DNA of 64,000 nt from Streptomyces paludis. GTDB lineage: Bacteria > Actinomycetota > Actinomycetes > Streptomycetales > Streptomycetaceae. Shown here piece after piece: positions 8,901 to 17,639 of the stretch. The DNA lies in NCBI RefSeq assembly GCF_003344965.1, contig NZ_CP031194.1:7750001-7814000 (forward strand), in the 5' to 3' direction. The first letter of the stretch is position 1. Each line of letters opens with the position of its first letter. The notes beneath the pieces are model-generated. The model did no database searches and had not been told where the DNA came from. It saw only the letters and a program-made list of their open reading frames with translations. The position numbers and the translations under genes were made by a program.

Positions 8901-9824
8901 GCCGCCGACACCGTGACCACGCCGCTGACCCGCCCGCTCGGCGTCACCGCTGTCACCAACCCGCTGCCGGCCGGTGGCGGGGCCGACCCGGACGGGCTGC
9001 GGCAGACCCGGCGGCAGACTCCGCTCGCGGTGGCGGCGTTGGACCGGCTGGTCGGGATCACCGACTACGAGGACTTCACCAGGTCGCGGGCCGGGATCGG
9101 CCGGGCCGCGGCACGGCGGATCTTCGGCGGTCGCGAGCTGATGCACGTCACCATCGCGGGCGCCGGTGACATCACCCTCGACGAGGACGGCGAGGTCGTC
9201 CGGTCGCTGCGCTCCGCGCTCGCACTGTACGGCGACCCGCAGCTGCCGGTCCGGGTCGACGTGCGTGAACTGGTGCTGCTGGTGATGTCGGCCGGGCTGA
9301 AGATCGCGCCGGATCAGTCCTACGACCTGGTGGAGCCGAAGGTACGGCGCGCGCTGCTGGAACGGCTCGGGTTCGACAGCCGCGAGCTGGGCCAGCCGGC
9401 ATACCTGTCCGAGGCGATCGCCGCCGCGCAGGCGGTGCCGGGCGTCGAGTACGTCGATGTGGACGTTTTCGCCGGTGTCCCGGGCAGCATGACGCCGGCC
9501 GGGCTGCAGAAGCTGGCGTCCACGCTGACCACGCCGAACCCGATGGTGCCGGCCAGGCAGGCGTCGTACACGGTCGAGTACCACGACGTACGGCCGCCCG
9601 CCGGCAGCCAACCCGCTTCGTACAGCGAGTCGTTGACGCTGGTCGCCGCGCGCAACGGCATCTCGGTTGCCGAGCTGCTCCGGCTGAACCCCGGGCTGCC
9701 ACCGGCCGAGCCGCTGCCGGCGGGCACCCGTGTTGTGGTGTTCGCGGGTATCCGGCCCGCGCAGCTGGTGCGGCTGTCACCCGCTGTCCCGACCACTTTG
9801 ATCCTGAAGGAGGTACGCCGATGA
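5979..9824 (+). CDS. Putative baseplate assembly protein, J-type (second copy) with C-terminal LysM-like domain
   Basis: 1281 residues from ATG 5979, which overlaps the previous stop (ATGA) and has GGGGGAG 4 bases upstream. The N-terminus is Cys-rich (CRCGAGSGDCC, residues 5-15). Residues 35-130 repeat the wedge-protein opening (LSWLDAWAVLGDLLGFHTERVAN). The J core at about 940-1160 has VGFGDGVHGARLPTG, RVGTGAAGNVA, NPLPAGGGADPDG and GITDYEDFTRSRAGIG, parallel to the first copy. The last 90 residues add a LysM-like unit (SLTLVAARNGISVAELLRLN, then LPAGTRVVVF). It probably pairs with the first copy in the wedge. The LysM-like tail is unusual on a J protein. Confidence 0.87.
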   Translation: MSEGCRCGAGSGDCCTGIEPRTPFGRANSPGLPQIAYRTGDHHAFWSSMLARLSSPAYPELRDLLVRTPDDAALSWLDAWAVLGDLLGFHTERVANEGYLRTATRADSLLLFGRLVGHTPRPGVGAGVYLAYRVDRDRAVTVPAGSRAQSVPGTDQEPQSFETVEDLAARAAWNDLKVRLRRPYPVRLRADRTIDRREVHLAGAGARLQTGDRLLFVFGTEPGRQALDVVQASTVDEAQGITSVLMPGAKLPTFTALQDRFRDTVAELLEDDKYRTSRIVRRYVDAVLVPLRDRLPSEPDPTESVPVILADRDEDGGDPDAITTPTGFARALNNALQLLEESLAAAAPYPAVHDFLTALRTDLTGIRTQAGRLEPEQDRPTDEDETLFDKLALARFVATGNGATGNGSRGAQPAEDDPALLGLAALIGSLRKPLTPQPSSARALRLDPADVFGTGSDAGVRLLTALDPRLASLYEAWRNVNLTKPLPLAGLQTMRTVATPFGATAPLQPDYADNGRIVGHIEWPLTGSKSLTFTVEYDDGEPKTLIARWIESGSPVGESKDLPFDGSIRVGPLEVRVTTTTPDDTPATVALRCWGNDIARAVTFTGPKPHSGTPYGKSTVEVAPTFGADPASVGKDLEPGEEETTTHGGVNVVLGRAERADDPDRVTVALTTTGTVSPKVLLLDAVYPGIGPESWVVIERPGAVPSLQKLITRVETARVVSQADFGITGKVTELTLADAWLGPQDTQLSQIRRTTVYAGGEPLTVATEPIPDDVAGGVVELAELYDELEPGRWVIVAGERTDIPDTPGVKAAELAMVSGVSHAVDPAKPGDPVHTTITLAGPLAYTYRRTTVTIHGNVVRADAGATRDEPIGSGDAGQAGQTFTLFAAPLTWLPADNPRGARSTLQVRVDGVLWQEVDSLAGQPPTAKVYVTSTGEGGRTMVGFGDGVHGARLPTGHENVRARYRVGTGAAGNVAADTVTTPLTRPLGVTAVTNPLPAGGGADPDGLRQTRRQTPLAVAALDRLVGITDYEDFTRSRAGIGRAAARRIFGGRELMHVTIAGAGDITLDEDGEVVRSLRSALALYGDPQLPVRVDVRELVLLVMSAGLKIAPDQSYDLVEPKVRRALLERLGFDSRELGQPAYLSEAIAAAQAVPGVEYVDVDVFAGVPGSMTPAGLQKLASTLTTPNPMVPARQASYTVEYHDVRPPAGSQPASYSESLTLVAARNGISVAELLRLNPGLPPAEPLPAGTRVVVFAGIRPAQLVRLSPAVPTTLILKEVRR

Positions 9825-12025
9825 GCCGCACGCCGGACCGGCTGAGCGAGCTGATCGCGCTGCACATCCGCAAGACCGATGCCGAGAACGGGTCCGCGCT
9901 GCGGGCGCTGCTCGCGGTGATCGGCGAGCAGGTCGACCTGGTGCAGAGCGACCTGGAGCGGCTGTACGACAACTGGTTCGTGGAGACCGCCGAGAGCTGG
10001 GCGATTCCCTATCTGGGCGACCTGGTGGGCTACCGGCTCCTGCCCGGCCACGAGGAGGCGCTCGCGACGGCGACCACGGACCGGTTGGTGGCCCGGCTGG
10101 CACCGCGGCGGGACGTCGCCGCGACAGTGGGGTCGAGACGGCGCAAGGGGACGCTGCCGATGCTGGAGGAGCTCGCGTCATCGGTGGCGGACTGGCCGTC
10201 GCGGGCGGTCGAGTTCCATCGGCTGCTGCTGCGCGACCAGCCGATCAGGCTGTACCCGTCCTCGGACGAGGCCGCGGCGCGCCGGGCGCGGGCGGCGCCG
10301 GGGCTGGTCGACGTACGCGACGACGCGGAACTGGTGGGGATCGGTGGGCCGTTCGAGACGCAGGGCCACCTCGCCGAGGCCGCGCGCATCAGCTCGTCGC
10401 GGCGGCAGGGACGGTACCGTCCGGCGAACGTCGGAGTGTACGTGTGGCGGCTGAAGCCACAGCCGCTGACGTACGCCCCGGCGTACTGCATCGACCGGGC
10501 GCGCCATCAGTTCACGTTCTCGATCCTCGGCAACGATGTGCCGCTGGCGACGAAGCCGGTGCCCGAGCCCTCGTCGGAGCACATCGCGGGACGGGAGCAC
10601 GTGCCGGCGCCGATCACCCGGCGCGAGCTCGCCGACCGCCTGCCGGACTTCTACGGCAGGGACAAGAGCTTCGCGATCTGGCGTGACGGGCAGCCGGACC
10701 CGGTGCCGGTGAGCGACATTGTGGTGGCCGACCTGTCCGGCTGGTTCTACCGGGCGCGGCGCGGCCAGGTGGTCGTGGACCCGGAGCTCGGGCGGATCGT
10801 GTTCGGGGCGCGGTCGGCGCCGCGGCGCGGCGTGTGGGTGAGCTACCACTTCCTGCAGCCGTCCGCACTCGGCGGCGGGGAGTACCCGCGGGATCTGACG
10901 ACGCCGGGCGCAGCGAAGGTGTACCGGGTGGGGCCGCAGGAGGAGTTCGAGCGGATCCAGCTGGCCTACGCGGCGTGGCAGCGCGACAACGCTGATGGAG
11001 CCCAGCCGGAGGCGGTGATCGAGATCGCGGACTCCGGTGCGTACCAGGAGCAGCTGGAGTTCGTGCTGGCGCCGGGGGACCGGCTGGAGATCCGCGGCGC
11101 CGAGCGGAAGCGGCCGGTACTGCGGCTGCTGGACTGGTACAGCAACCGGCCGGACTCGCTGCTGATCCGGGCGCTCTGCGCGAAGGAGGGCGACGACCGG
11201 CCGCCGCCGCGGTTCGTGCTCGACGGGTTACTGATCACCGGCCGTGGGGTCAGCGTGACCGGGCCGATGGGTGCGGTCGTCGTACGGCACTCGACGCTGG
11301 TGCCCGGGTGGTCGCCGGAGCCGCGCTGCCGTCCCACGCACCCGCAGGAGCCCAGCCTGGTGCTGGAGAACACCACGGCATGCGTGGAGATCGCGAACAG
11401 CGTCGTCGGATCGATCCTGGTGGTGAACGACGAGGTCGGGACCGACCCCCTCAGGGTGTGCGTCACCGACTCGGTGCTGGACGCGACCGGTGCGGACCGC
11501 GAGGTGGTGTCGGCACCGGAGTGCCGGCACGCGCACGCGGAGCTGACGGTGCGGCGCTCGACAGTGATCGGCGAAGTGCACGCGCACGCGGTCCGGCTGG
11601 GCGAGAACGCGGTCTTCGACGGCCTGATGCACGTCGCGCGGCGGGGGATCGGATGCCTGCGGTTCTGCTACGTTCCGCCGGGGTCGCGGACGCCGCGCCG
11701 GTACCACTGCCAGCCGGACATGGTCGGGGAGGACCTGCGGCGGCTCGCCGAGTCCGGTGACGTGGACCCGGCCGACCTGCCGCGGCTGCGCTCGCTGGAG
11801 GCCGCGCGGGTGAGGCCACGGTTCACCAGCCGACGGTACGGGACGCCTGCCTACCTCCAGCTTGCGCTGTCGTGCGCGGCGGAGATCGGCCGGGGCGCGG
11901 ACGACGGCTCCGAGCTGGGGGTGCTGCACGACCTGTTCCAGCCTCAGAGGGAGGACAACCTGCGGGCGCGGCTCGCGGAGTTCTCACCCGTCGGCATGGA
12001 CGCCGGGATCGCCGTAGTCAACTGA
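9821..12025 (+). CDS. gpI-like phage tail protein with beta-helix C-terminal region
   Basis: 734 residues; the start has a near-perfect AAGGAGGT 6 bases before ATG and overlaps the previous stop. Residues 5-75 match the gpI/tail-protein opening common in these loci (DRLSELIALHIRKTDAENG, LYDNWFVETAESWAIPYLG). A middle part (about 130-400) is of unknown fold. Residues about 400-620 are a ladder of short strands with repeated V/I-x-x-S/T patterns (VIEIADSGAYQ, VSVTGPMGAVVVRHSTLV, VCVTDSVLD), which looks like a right-handed parallel beta-helix. The N-terminal part would attach to the baseplate. The helix may act as an exposed fibre-like or receptor module. No chaperone gene follows. Confidence 0.8.
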   Translation: MSRTPDRLSELIALHIRKTDAENGSALRALLAVIGEQVDLVQSDLERLYDNWFVETAESWAIPYLGDLVGYRLLPGHEEALATATTDRLVARLAPRRDVAATVGSRRRKGTLPMLEELASSVADWPSRAVEFHRLLLRDQPIRLYPSSDEAAARRARAAPGLVDVRDDAELVGIGGPFETQGHLAEAARISSSRRQGRYRPANVGVYVWRLKPQPLTYAPAYCIDRARHQFTFSILGNDVPLATKPVPEPSSEHIAGREHVPAPITRRELADRLPDFYGRDKSFAIWRDGQPDPVPVSDIVVADLSGWFYRARRGQVVVDPELGRIVFGARSAPRRGVWVSYHFLQPSALGGGEYPRDLTTPGAAKVYRVGPQEEFERIQLAYAAWQRDNADGAQPEAVIEIADSGAYQEQLEFVLAPGDRLEIRGAERKRPVLRLLDWYSNRPDSLLIRALCAKEGDDRPPPRFVLDGLLITGRGVSVTGPMGAVVVRHSTLVPGWSPEPRCRPTHPQEPSLVLENTTACVEIANSVVGSILVVNDEVGTDPLRVCVTDSVLDATGADREVVSAPECRHAHAELTVRRSTVIGEVHAHAVRLGENAVFDGLMHVARRGIGCLRFCYVPPGSRTPRRYHCQPDMVGEDLRRLAESGDVDPADLPRLRSLEAARVRPRFTSRRYGTPAYLQLALSCAAEIGRGADDGSELGVLHDLFQPQREDNLRARLAEFSPVGMDAGIAVVN

Positions 12026-12057
12026 CACAGCGTCAATTCATTGCTCGGGAGGGAAAG

Positions 12058-13530
12058 ATGCACGGCGATTTCTCGCGCCGGACGTACCGGCCGGAGGAGC
12101 ACTATGTCGCGGTGGCCAGCCAGCAGGGACGGGTGCTGCTGGACGCCGAGTCCAACGAGCAGGCCGATCTCGGTCTGTCGGCCGATCGGTCACTGGCCGC
12201 CGACCTGATCGGCCGGCACGGCGGGCCCGGTGACGGCTTCAGAATCGAGTACAGCGCGGAGTCCGAGGGCGAGAAGGCCTCGCTCACGATCGCGGCCGGC
12301 CGGTACTACGTGGACGGCATTGCGGTCGACGCCACCCGCCCGGAGCCGCTGCCGGCGGTGGACGAGTACGGCGGCCGGCCGACAGACGCCGGCCACGACC
12401 ACGCCGGGCACGCTCTCCCGGACACCGCCGCGAAGAAACCCGTCGTGGGGCAGAGGACGGCGTCCGCGAAGGCCGAGGCGACGGCCGACGAAGGCACGGA
12501 AGCCGGCCGGTGGACGTACTGGGACCAGCCGTACGCCTACCGCGACCTCGAACGGGACGCCGACGAGCTGCCGTCCGGCCCGTTCCTGGCCTACCTGCGG
12601 GTGCACGACCGGCTGGTGACGGCCGTGCAGGACCCGCTGCTTCGGGAGACCGCGCTCGGTTCCGCGCTGCCCGACACCACGGCGCGGGTGCGGGTCGACT
12701 GGGAGGTGCTGCCGCTGGAGCTGCAGAGGAGCCGGCAGCGTGATCCCGCGAGGGCGTTCGCCGAGTGGGTCGCCACGCAGCAGGACCGCACCTGTCGGCT
12801 CGCCGCGCGCGCCGAGCGGCCGGCGCGGGTCGAGGACGATCCGTGCCTGGTCGCGCCGGACGCGCGGTACCGGGGACCGGAGAACCAGCTGTACCGGGTG
12901 GAGATCCACCGCGGCGGCGAGGCCGGAGAGGCGTCGTACAAGTGGTCGCGTGAGAACGGATCGGTGGTACTGCCGCTGACCGGAATCGACGACGCATGGG
13001 CCACCCTGGAGGCGCTGGGCCGCGACGGCAAGTTCGACCTGGACATCGGCACCTTCGTCGAGGTCTGTGATGACGCGTCCGTCGGGCGCGGTGAGATCTT
13101 CGACCTTCTCCAGGTGGTCGAGGTGGACCTGCCCGGACGGCGTGTACGCCTGTCGGCAGAACCGGACCGCACGGTCGGACGGCATCGCGGGCGCCATCCC
13201 CACCTGCGGCGCTGGGACCAGCCGGAGCGGCGTCGACGCGGCGCGCCCAGGCTGGAGGGCGGCGCGGTGAAGCTGGTAGAGGGCGAGTGGATCGACCTGG
13301 AGGACGGGGCGCAGGTCTACTTCGCGCCCTGCGGGCAGTACGCGTCCGGCGACTACTGGACCTTCGCCGCCCGCACCATCACCGGCGCCGTCGAGTGGCC
13401 CACGGACGCGGCGGGGCGGCCGCTGCTGGCATGTCCGGAAGGCGTCGCCTACCACTATGCGCCGCTGGCGTGGATCAGCGGCGGCAACGCCTTGGACCTA
13501 CGGAAGGTTTTCAAACAGCTCACGGCATGA
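12058..13530 (+). CDS. DUF6519-type protein, last gene of injection operon
   Basis: 490 residues from ATG 12058, preceded by GGGAGGG 4 bases upstream. The frame is open 186 bases further up but that overlaps the tail gene. The N-terminus (GDFSRRTYRPEEHYVAVASQ, then RVLLDAESNEQADL) is the signature of the DUF6519 family, which closes many actinobacterial contractile injection loci. Its biochemical role is unknown; a baseplate-peripheral or fibre-adaptor part is plausible. Residues about 100-165 form a low-complexity His/Ala/Glu-rich stretch. From residue 330 on there is a mixed alpha/beta region with Trp-rich ends. It is the last intact gene of this strand run; no toxin, AAA ATPase or DUF4157 gene follows within the window. 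Confidence 0.82.
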   Translation: MHGDFSRRTYRPEEHYVAVASQQGRVLLDAESNEQADLGLSADRSLAADLIGRHGGPGDGFRIEYSAESEGEKASLTIAAGRYYVDGIAVDATRPEPLPAVDEYGGRPTDAGHDHAGHALPDTAAKKPVVGQRTASAKAEATADEGTEAGRWTYWDQPYAYRDLERDADELPSGPFLAYLRVHDRLVTAVQDPLLRETALGSALPDTTARVRVDWEVLPLELQRSRQRDPARAFAEWVATQQDRTCRLAARAERPARVEDDPCLVAPDARYRGPENQLYRVEIHRGGEAGEASYKWSRENGSVVLPLTGIDDAWATLEALGRDGKFDLDIGTFVEVCDDASVGRGEIFDLLQVVEVDLPGRRVRLSAEPDRTVGRHRGRHPHLRRWDQPERRRRGAPRLEGGAVKLVEGEWIDLEDGAQVYFAPCGQYASGDYWTFAARTITGAVEWPTDAAGRPLLACPEGVAYHYAPLAWISGGNALDLRKVFKQLTA

Positions 13531-13961
13531 CCTGCCACAGCCGCAGATGAGTCCCGCGTCCACGGCTGTGTCTGACGGCACTGGCCTGTGCGAGTTCGAT
13601 CTGGAGGCTGACGATCGCAGAGGCGTTCTCCGCCAGGCCGGGGGCGTGTACCAGTTCCGGTACGCCCGGCTGCAAGGACAACTCGCCACCCGCCCGGGAA
13701 CGTCAGAGGCGTCTCCTTGACCACGGGACGGCCTGACGCCGGGCGAACCGGACGGACGCCCCGGCTCCTTCCCGCTGCTGGCTGGCGTACGGCTCACCGA
13801 CCACTGCCAGCGGCACCGTGGGGCCGGCACCCATCTGCGCCTTCGGGCAATACCTGGCTCACATGGCGCAGACGCCTTCGCACGTGTCGAGGACATGAAT
13901 CCGAGCGAGCCGAGTACGACACCGATTGCCACATCTGCATTGACGATCCGGCCGGCCCGGC
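13531..13961. other. Gene-poor gap after the injection operon, with a weak inverted repeat
   Basis: About 430 bases without a convincing gene. An inverted repeat (CACAGCCG at 13536-13543 and CGGCTGTG at 13563-13570, 19-base loop) directly follows the operon stop and could be a weak terminator. The frame ending at 13720 carries a protein-like stretch (CEFDLEADDRRGV, YQFRYARLQGQLA) but has no proper start separate from the upstream gene, so it may be a gene remnant. Confidence 0.45.
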
Positions 13962-16316
13962 TCAGCGCGTGGTGCCGAGCCGGGCCGCCGCAAGGTATTC
14001 CGGGTGCAGCGGGCCGAGGGTCGAGGCGAGTGCGGCGAGTGCTCGCCGGACCCGGGGGACGGTTGCCGGGCTGGAGGTGGTGGCGAAGGCGTTGAGATGA
14101 CGGAGGACCAGTCTGTCGGGGTGCTCGGGCCCGATGGTGTCCGGTGCGGCGGCGAGCGCGGGCGCGGAGAGGGCGGCGACCTGGTCCGGATGGCCGGAGC
14201 CGAGCGCGATCCGCGCCAGAACCGTGCATGCCTGGACGGCGGTCGGATGGCCCGGAGCGTCTTCGGTCAGCGCGGTGGACCACACGTGCTCGGCCAGGTC
14301 GGCTGCTTTCTCGGGCCGTCCGTCGGCGAGCAGGGCGTCGGCGAGGACGACGGCGGTCTGCCGGGTGGTCGGATGCCCGGTGTCAAGGACGGCGAGCGCG
14401 TCTTCGTAAGCCTGCCGGGCGTGCCCGACCGCGACCGCGGTGCGTCCGGCGCGCCGGCAGGTGACGGCGAGGTTGGCTCGGGCCCAGACGGTGCTCGGAT
14501 GCCGCGGTCCGTTGACGCGTTCGCGCCGGGCCAGCACGTCCTCCTCGACCGGGATCACCGACTTGGCGAAGCCAGCGCGTGAGCGCATGGCGGCGAGGTT
14601 GCCGGTCAGCGGCCAGGACGCGGGGGTCGTCGGGCCCCAGCGCCGCGCGCCGCGCGGACTGGACGGGATCCAGCAGGGCGGCGGCGGCCGCGAACCGGCC
14701 GGCCCGGTGAGTTGCCGCCGCGAGGTCCGCCCGGGCGGTGAGGCTGTCGGTGTGGTCCGGCCCCCACAGCCGCTCACGGATGTCGAGTAGCTCGTGCTGG
14801 AGTGTCAGCGCCTCACCGGTCCGGCCGAGGCGGCCGAGCATGATCGCAATGTTGGTCCGGGCGTTGAGGGTGTCCCGCGTTTCCGGCCCGACCCGCTCGG
14901 CGAGTTCCGCCGCGACCCGGCGCATCAGTTTCAGTCCCTGGGCGATGAGACCGGCCTCGTCCAGGGCGAGGGAGAGTTGCAGGCGGAAGTACGAGCGGAC
15001 GGCTGCGTCCAGGGCGGCGGCGTCGGCCCGTGCCACCACGTCCTCAAGCTCCGCAAGCATGTCGGCGGGCCGCCCGGCCGAGCCCAGCGCGCGGGCCCGG
15101 TCGCAGCGGTTCGTCAGTATGGACTGGTGGCCGGGCCCGAGGAGCTCGGTGGCGAGTTCCACATTACGGCCGTGCAACTCGGCGGCGGCCCGGCTGTCGC
15201 TGAGTTCCGACAGGCTGTGGGCGAGGTTGTTGCGGGTCAGCCTGGTGTCGGGATGCCCGGGGCCGAGCGCTGTGTCGCGCAGCCCGAGCACCCGCTTCTC
15301 CAGAGCGACCGCCTCGCCCACCTGGTCCGCGTCCCACAGATGCGCCGCGAGGTTGACCTCGGCGGTGAGGGTGTCCGGGTGCTCCGGGCCGAGCAGACCG
15401 CGGCGCCCATCTGCCACCTCCACGGCCAGCGCAAGGGCTTCGTCGAACTGGCCTTCGGCCTTGAGCGCCGCGGCGAGGTTGGCCTTGGCCCGGAGCGTGC
15501 CCGGGTGGCTGAGGCCGTGCAGGCCGGTGAGGTGGCGCAGGACGTCCCGGCCGATCTCGACCGCCTCGGCAGTGCGGCCGATACCTGCCAGGGCGGGTGC
15601 CAGGTTCCCGCGCGCTGATGGTGGCGGGCGCCAGTGGCCCGTGCACCCGCGCGGAACTCTGCGCGATCGCTTCGTCACCGCGGCCGACTGCTCCACCAGC
15701 CCGGCTGCGTAGAGCGCGACACCGAAGTTGACCGCGGCCGACAGGCTCTGCGGATGGTCCTCGCCGTAGCGCTCCACGGCACCCACCAGGGTGGTGTGGG
15801 CGGTCTCGACCGCCCTGGCGGGATCTCCCGCCTCGACGAGCATGTTCCCCGGGTCGCTCCGGGCGAGCAGGACGGTCGGATGGCCGGCGTCGAACACTGC
15901 TTCGACATCGGCCAGTAACCGCTCCTGAACTGCGACCGCCTCGGCCGCGCGGCCCGCCTCGTGAAGGGACCGTGCCAGCCCGGTCCGCAGCGTCAGCACC
16001 AGATGAGCGCCTGACGTGCCGGTCTCCACGGCCCCGGTCCAGCAGCCCCCGGGCCAGGTCGAGGGCCTCGGCGTGCAGGCCGAGCTTGGACAGCCCGGCG
16101 GCGAGGTTCGAACCGGCGGTCAGCGCGATCGGGTGGTCCGCTCCGAGCGCCTCGGCCGCGTCGGCGGCGATCGCGCGGAACTCGTCGACGGCCTCCGTCA
16201 CGCGTCCGCAGCCCTGCAGGGAGAGCGCCGCGTTGTTGCGGCTGTTCAAGGTGCTCGGATGGGTGAGGCCCAGGGTGGCGGCCTGAACTGCCAGGACGGC
16301 ACGGTTCCCGGCGAGG
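13962..16316 (-). pseudogene. TPR-repeat protein remnant, 5'-truncated and frameshifted
   Basis: Read on the minus strand, three frames join into one long array of about 42-residue tetratricopeptide repeats with the kinesin-light-chain-like pattern (LGPEHPDTLTAEVNLA, LGPGHPDTRLTRNNLA, YGEDHPQSLSAAVNFG). Single-base shifts are needed near 16035 and 14610. A compensated pair lies between 15675 and 15615, where the correct residues (DEAIAQSSARVHGPLAP) appear in another frame. The 5' end stops at an in-frame TAG just upstream of the first recognisable repeat (ATLGLTHPSTLNSRNNAA), so the N-terminal domain is missing; in actinomycetes this is often an NB-ARC/STAND ATPase. The final exon-like frame ends at TAG 13964. 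Either true decay or dense sequencing error. Confidence 0.8.
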
Positions 16317-16370
16317 ACCAGACACCGCTACACCCAGCTCTGCTCCGAGCTGCCATGGTCGGTCGAGCCG

Positions 16371-16613
16371 ATGCCCGGCTGGCAGAACGAGACGCAGAAC
16401 AGCTCCTCCAAGCCGGACAGCCCCGGATACACCGATGAGCAGCAGCAGGTGACCGACCTGCGGCGCCGACTGGCCGACCTGTCAGCCGCAGTGATCACAC
16501 ACGAGTTCTGGGAAGGACTGGACGACGTGGTGGCCGCCCGGATGGCGCTGAAGCAGACCGCGCACAACAGCCCGGTCGAGTCACGCGAGGCAGGACAGGC
16601 TCCGACGCCGTAG
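16371..16613 (+). CDS. Small hypothetical protein, probably a 5'-truncated remnant
   Basis: 80 residues from ATG 16371. The segment EQQQVTDLRRRLADLSAAVI and HEFWEGLDDVVAARMALKQ looks like a real helical protein. The same frame continues upstream of the ATG with protein-like residues (RYTQLCSELPWSVEP, codons 16326-16370) but then runs to a stop at 16284 with no start codon. The original 5' end therefore seems to have been lost at about 16317-16325, exactly where the oppositely oriented TPR gene also loses its 5' end. Function unknown; no ribosome site is visible before 16371. Confidence 0.5.
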   Translation: MPGWQNETQNSSSKPDSPGYTDEQQQVTDLRRRLADLSAAVITHEFWEGLDDVVAARMALKQTAHNSPVESREAGQAPTP

Positions 16614-16744
16614 CCTGCGCCGTATGCACATGGGCCCCGAACCGGCCGTACGGTCCCCGAGACCGACGTTGTCCACGATGCACCGGCCTCGATCAAGCAG
16701 GTCCCCCGCGCCCAGCACCGCCTCCAGGCCGCCGCGACCGAGGC

Positions 16745-16774
16745 CGCCGCCCAGCCGGCGGCGGCTGGGCGGCG
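16745..16774. terminator. GC-rich hairpin between convergent genes
   Basis: A perfect 13-bp stem (GCCGCCGCCCAGCC-type arm against its complement, core CCGCCCAGCCG at 16747-16757 and CGGCTGGGCGG at 16762-16772) with a 4-base loop. It lies between the ends of the small + strand gene and the Uma2 gene, without a T run, so a Streptomyces-style terminator is likely. Confidence 0.6.
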
Positions 16775-16794
16775 CGTTCCACGGCCCTGCAAAA

Positions 16795-16837
16795 AGGCCC
16801 CTGCTCCTGCCAGTGGAAACCGGGGGCGCGGGGGCCT
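16795..16837 (-). terminator. Intrinsic terminator of the Uma2-family gene
   Basis: On the minus strand AGGCCCC and GGGGCCT arms are separated by a 29-base loop and followed directly by a run of five T. It begins 20 bases after the Uma2 stop codon. Confidence 0.6.
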
Positions 16838-16856
16838 GCTCGTGCGTGGCGGGGTG

Positions 16857-17417
16857 CTACCTGCGGACCAGGGATCCGGGGTCGAACTCGATCGGGAACG
16901 GCTCGTCGAGGCGGGCGACGGCGCCCGTCAGGAACGGCGGCTGGTCGGCGTACGTACCCTGGAGGCGGCCGACCAGGAGCCGCGGTGCGGGCTCCAGCTC
17001 GATGCGCCAGTAGTACTCGATACCCGCCGCCGCGTACAGCGATGGCTTCAGCTTGCGGTCGGCGACCCGGGGCGACGGCGAGGCGATCTCCACCACGGCG
17101 AGCACATCGTGTGCAGAGACGGCGACGCCCGATTCCGCGGCGGCCGCCGCGTCGACGATCGCGAGATCGGGGATCAGCATGCCGTCCGGGACGACGACGT
17201 TGATCGCCTCGAACACCTCCACCTCGGCGCCCGCCCGCTCGGCGGCCCGCTCCAGCAGAACGTGCAGCCTGTGCGATGCACGCTGATGCGGCAGACCGGG
17301 CGCGGGACTCATCATCAGCGCGCCCCCGACCAGCTCGACACGCTGGGCGGCGTCCTCGGACAACGCAAGGACATCGGCCAGCGTCCACGGTCCGGCGTGG
17401 CTGTAGGAGACATTCAC
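16857..17417 (-). CDS. Uma2-family (DUF820) PD-(D/E)XK endonuclease-like protein
   Basis: 186 residues from GTG 17417, chosen because GAGGAGGTG lies 8 bases upstream; longer starts lack a ribosome site. The N-terminus has the family opening (WTLADVLALSEDAAQRVELVGGALMMSP). Further on are the nuclease-fold positions IPDLAIVD (about 98-105), VVEIASPSPRVADRKLKPSLYAAAG (about 125-150, written in parts: VVEIASPS, RKLKPSLY) and IEYYWRIELEP. These match the PD-(D/E)XK arrangement, where Asp, Glu-x-x-Ser and Lys form the metal site. Such genes are very common in multiple copies in Streptomyces and cyanobacteria; their biological target is not settled. It looks intact and is followed by its own terminator. 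Confidence 0.88.
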   Translation of the reverse strand: MNVSYSHAGPWTLADVLALSEDAAQRVELVGGALMMSPAPGLPHQRASHRLHVLLERAAERAGAEVEVFEAINVVVPDGMLIPDLAIVDAAAAAESGVAVSAHDVLAVVEIASPSPRVADRKLKPSLYAAAGIEYYWRIELEPAPRLLVGRLQGTYADQPPFLTGAVARLDEPFPIEFDPGSLVRR

Positions 17418-17639
17418 GTTCCTTTCACCTCCTCGCGGGTGGTCTCCAGTGTGACCCGGCCCCGTACCGGATGTCAGCTCCGGCAACCCACCCGGCACGA
17501 TCAGTAGCGGTTTCGTCCGAACCCGTACGGCAGGTCCCGGAGCGCGACCTCATGACGTCGTGCGGGTCGGACAGTCCACGGCGGGATACGTGGAGTTCCT
17601 GCTCGGCCCGCAGGTTGCCCCCGAGGCTGCTATGTCGTG

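Noticed and set aside
13717..14100. Open frame on + after the injection operon
   Set aside because: Overlaps the end of the TPR remnant and has no protein-like composition.
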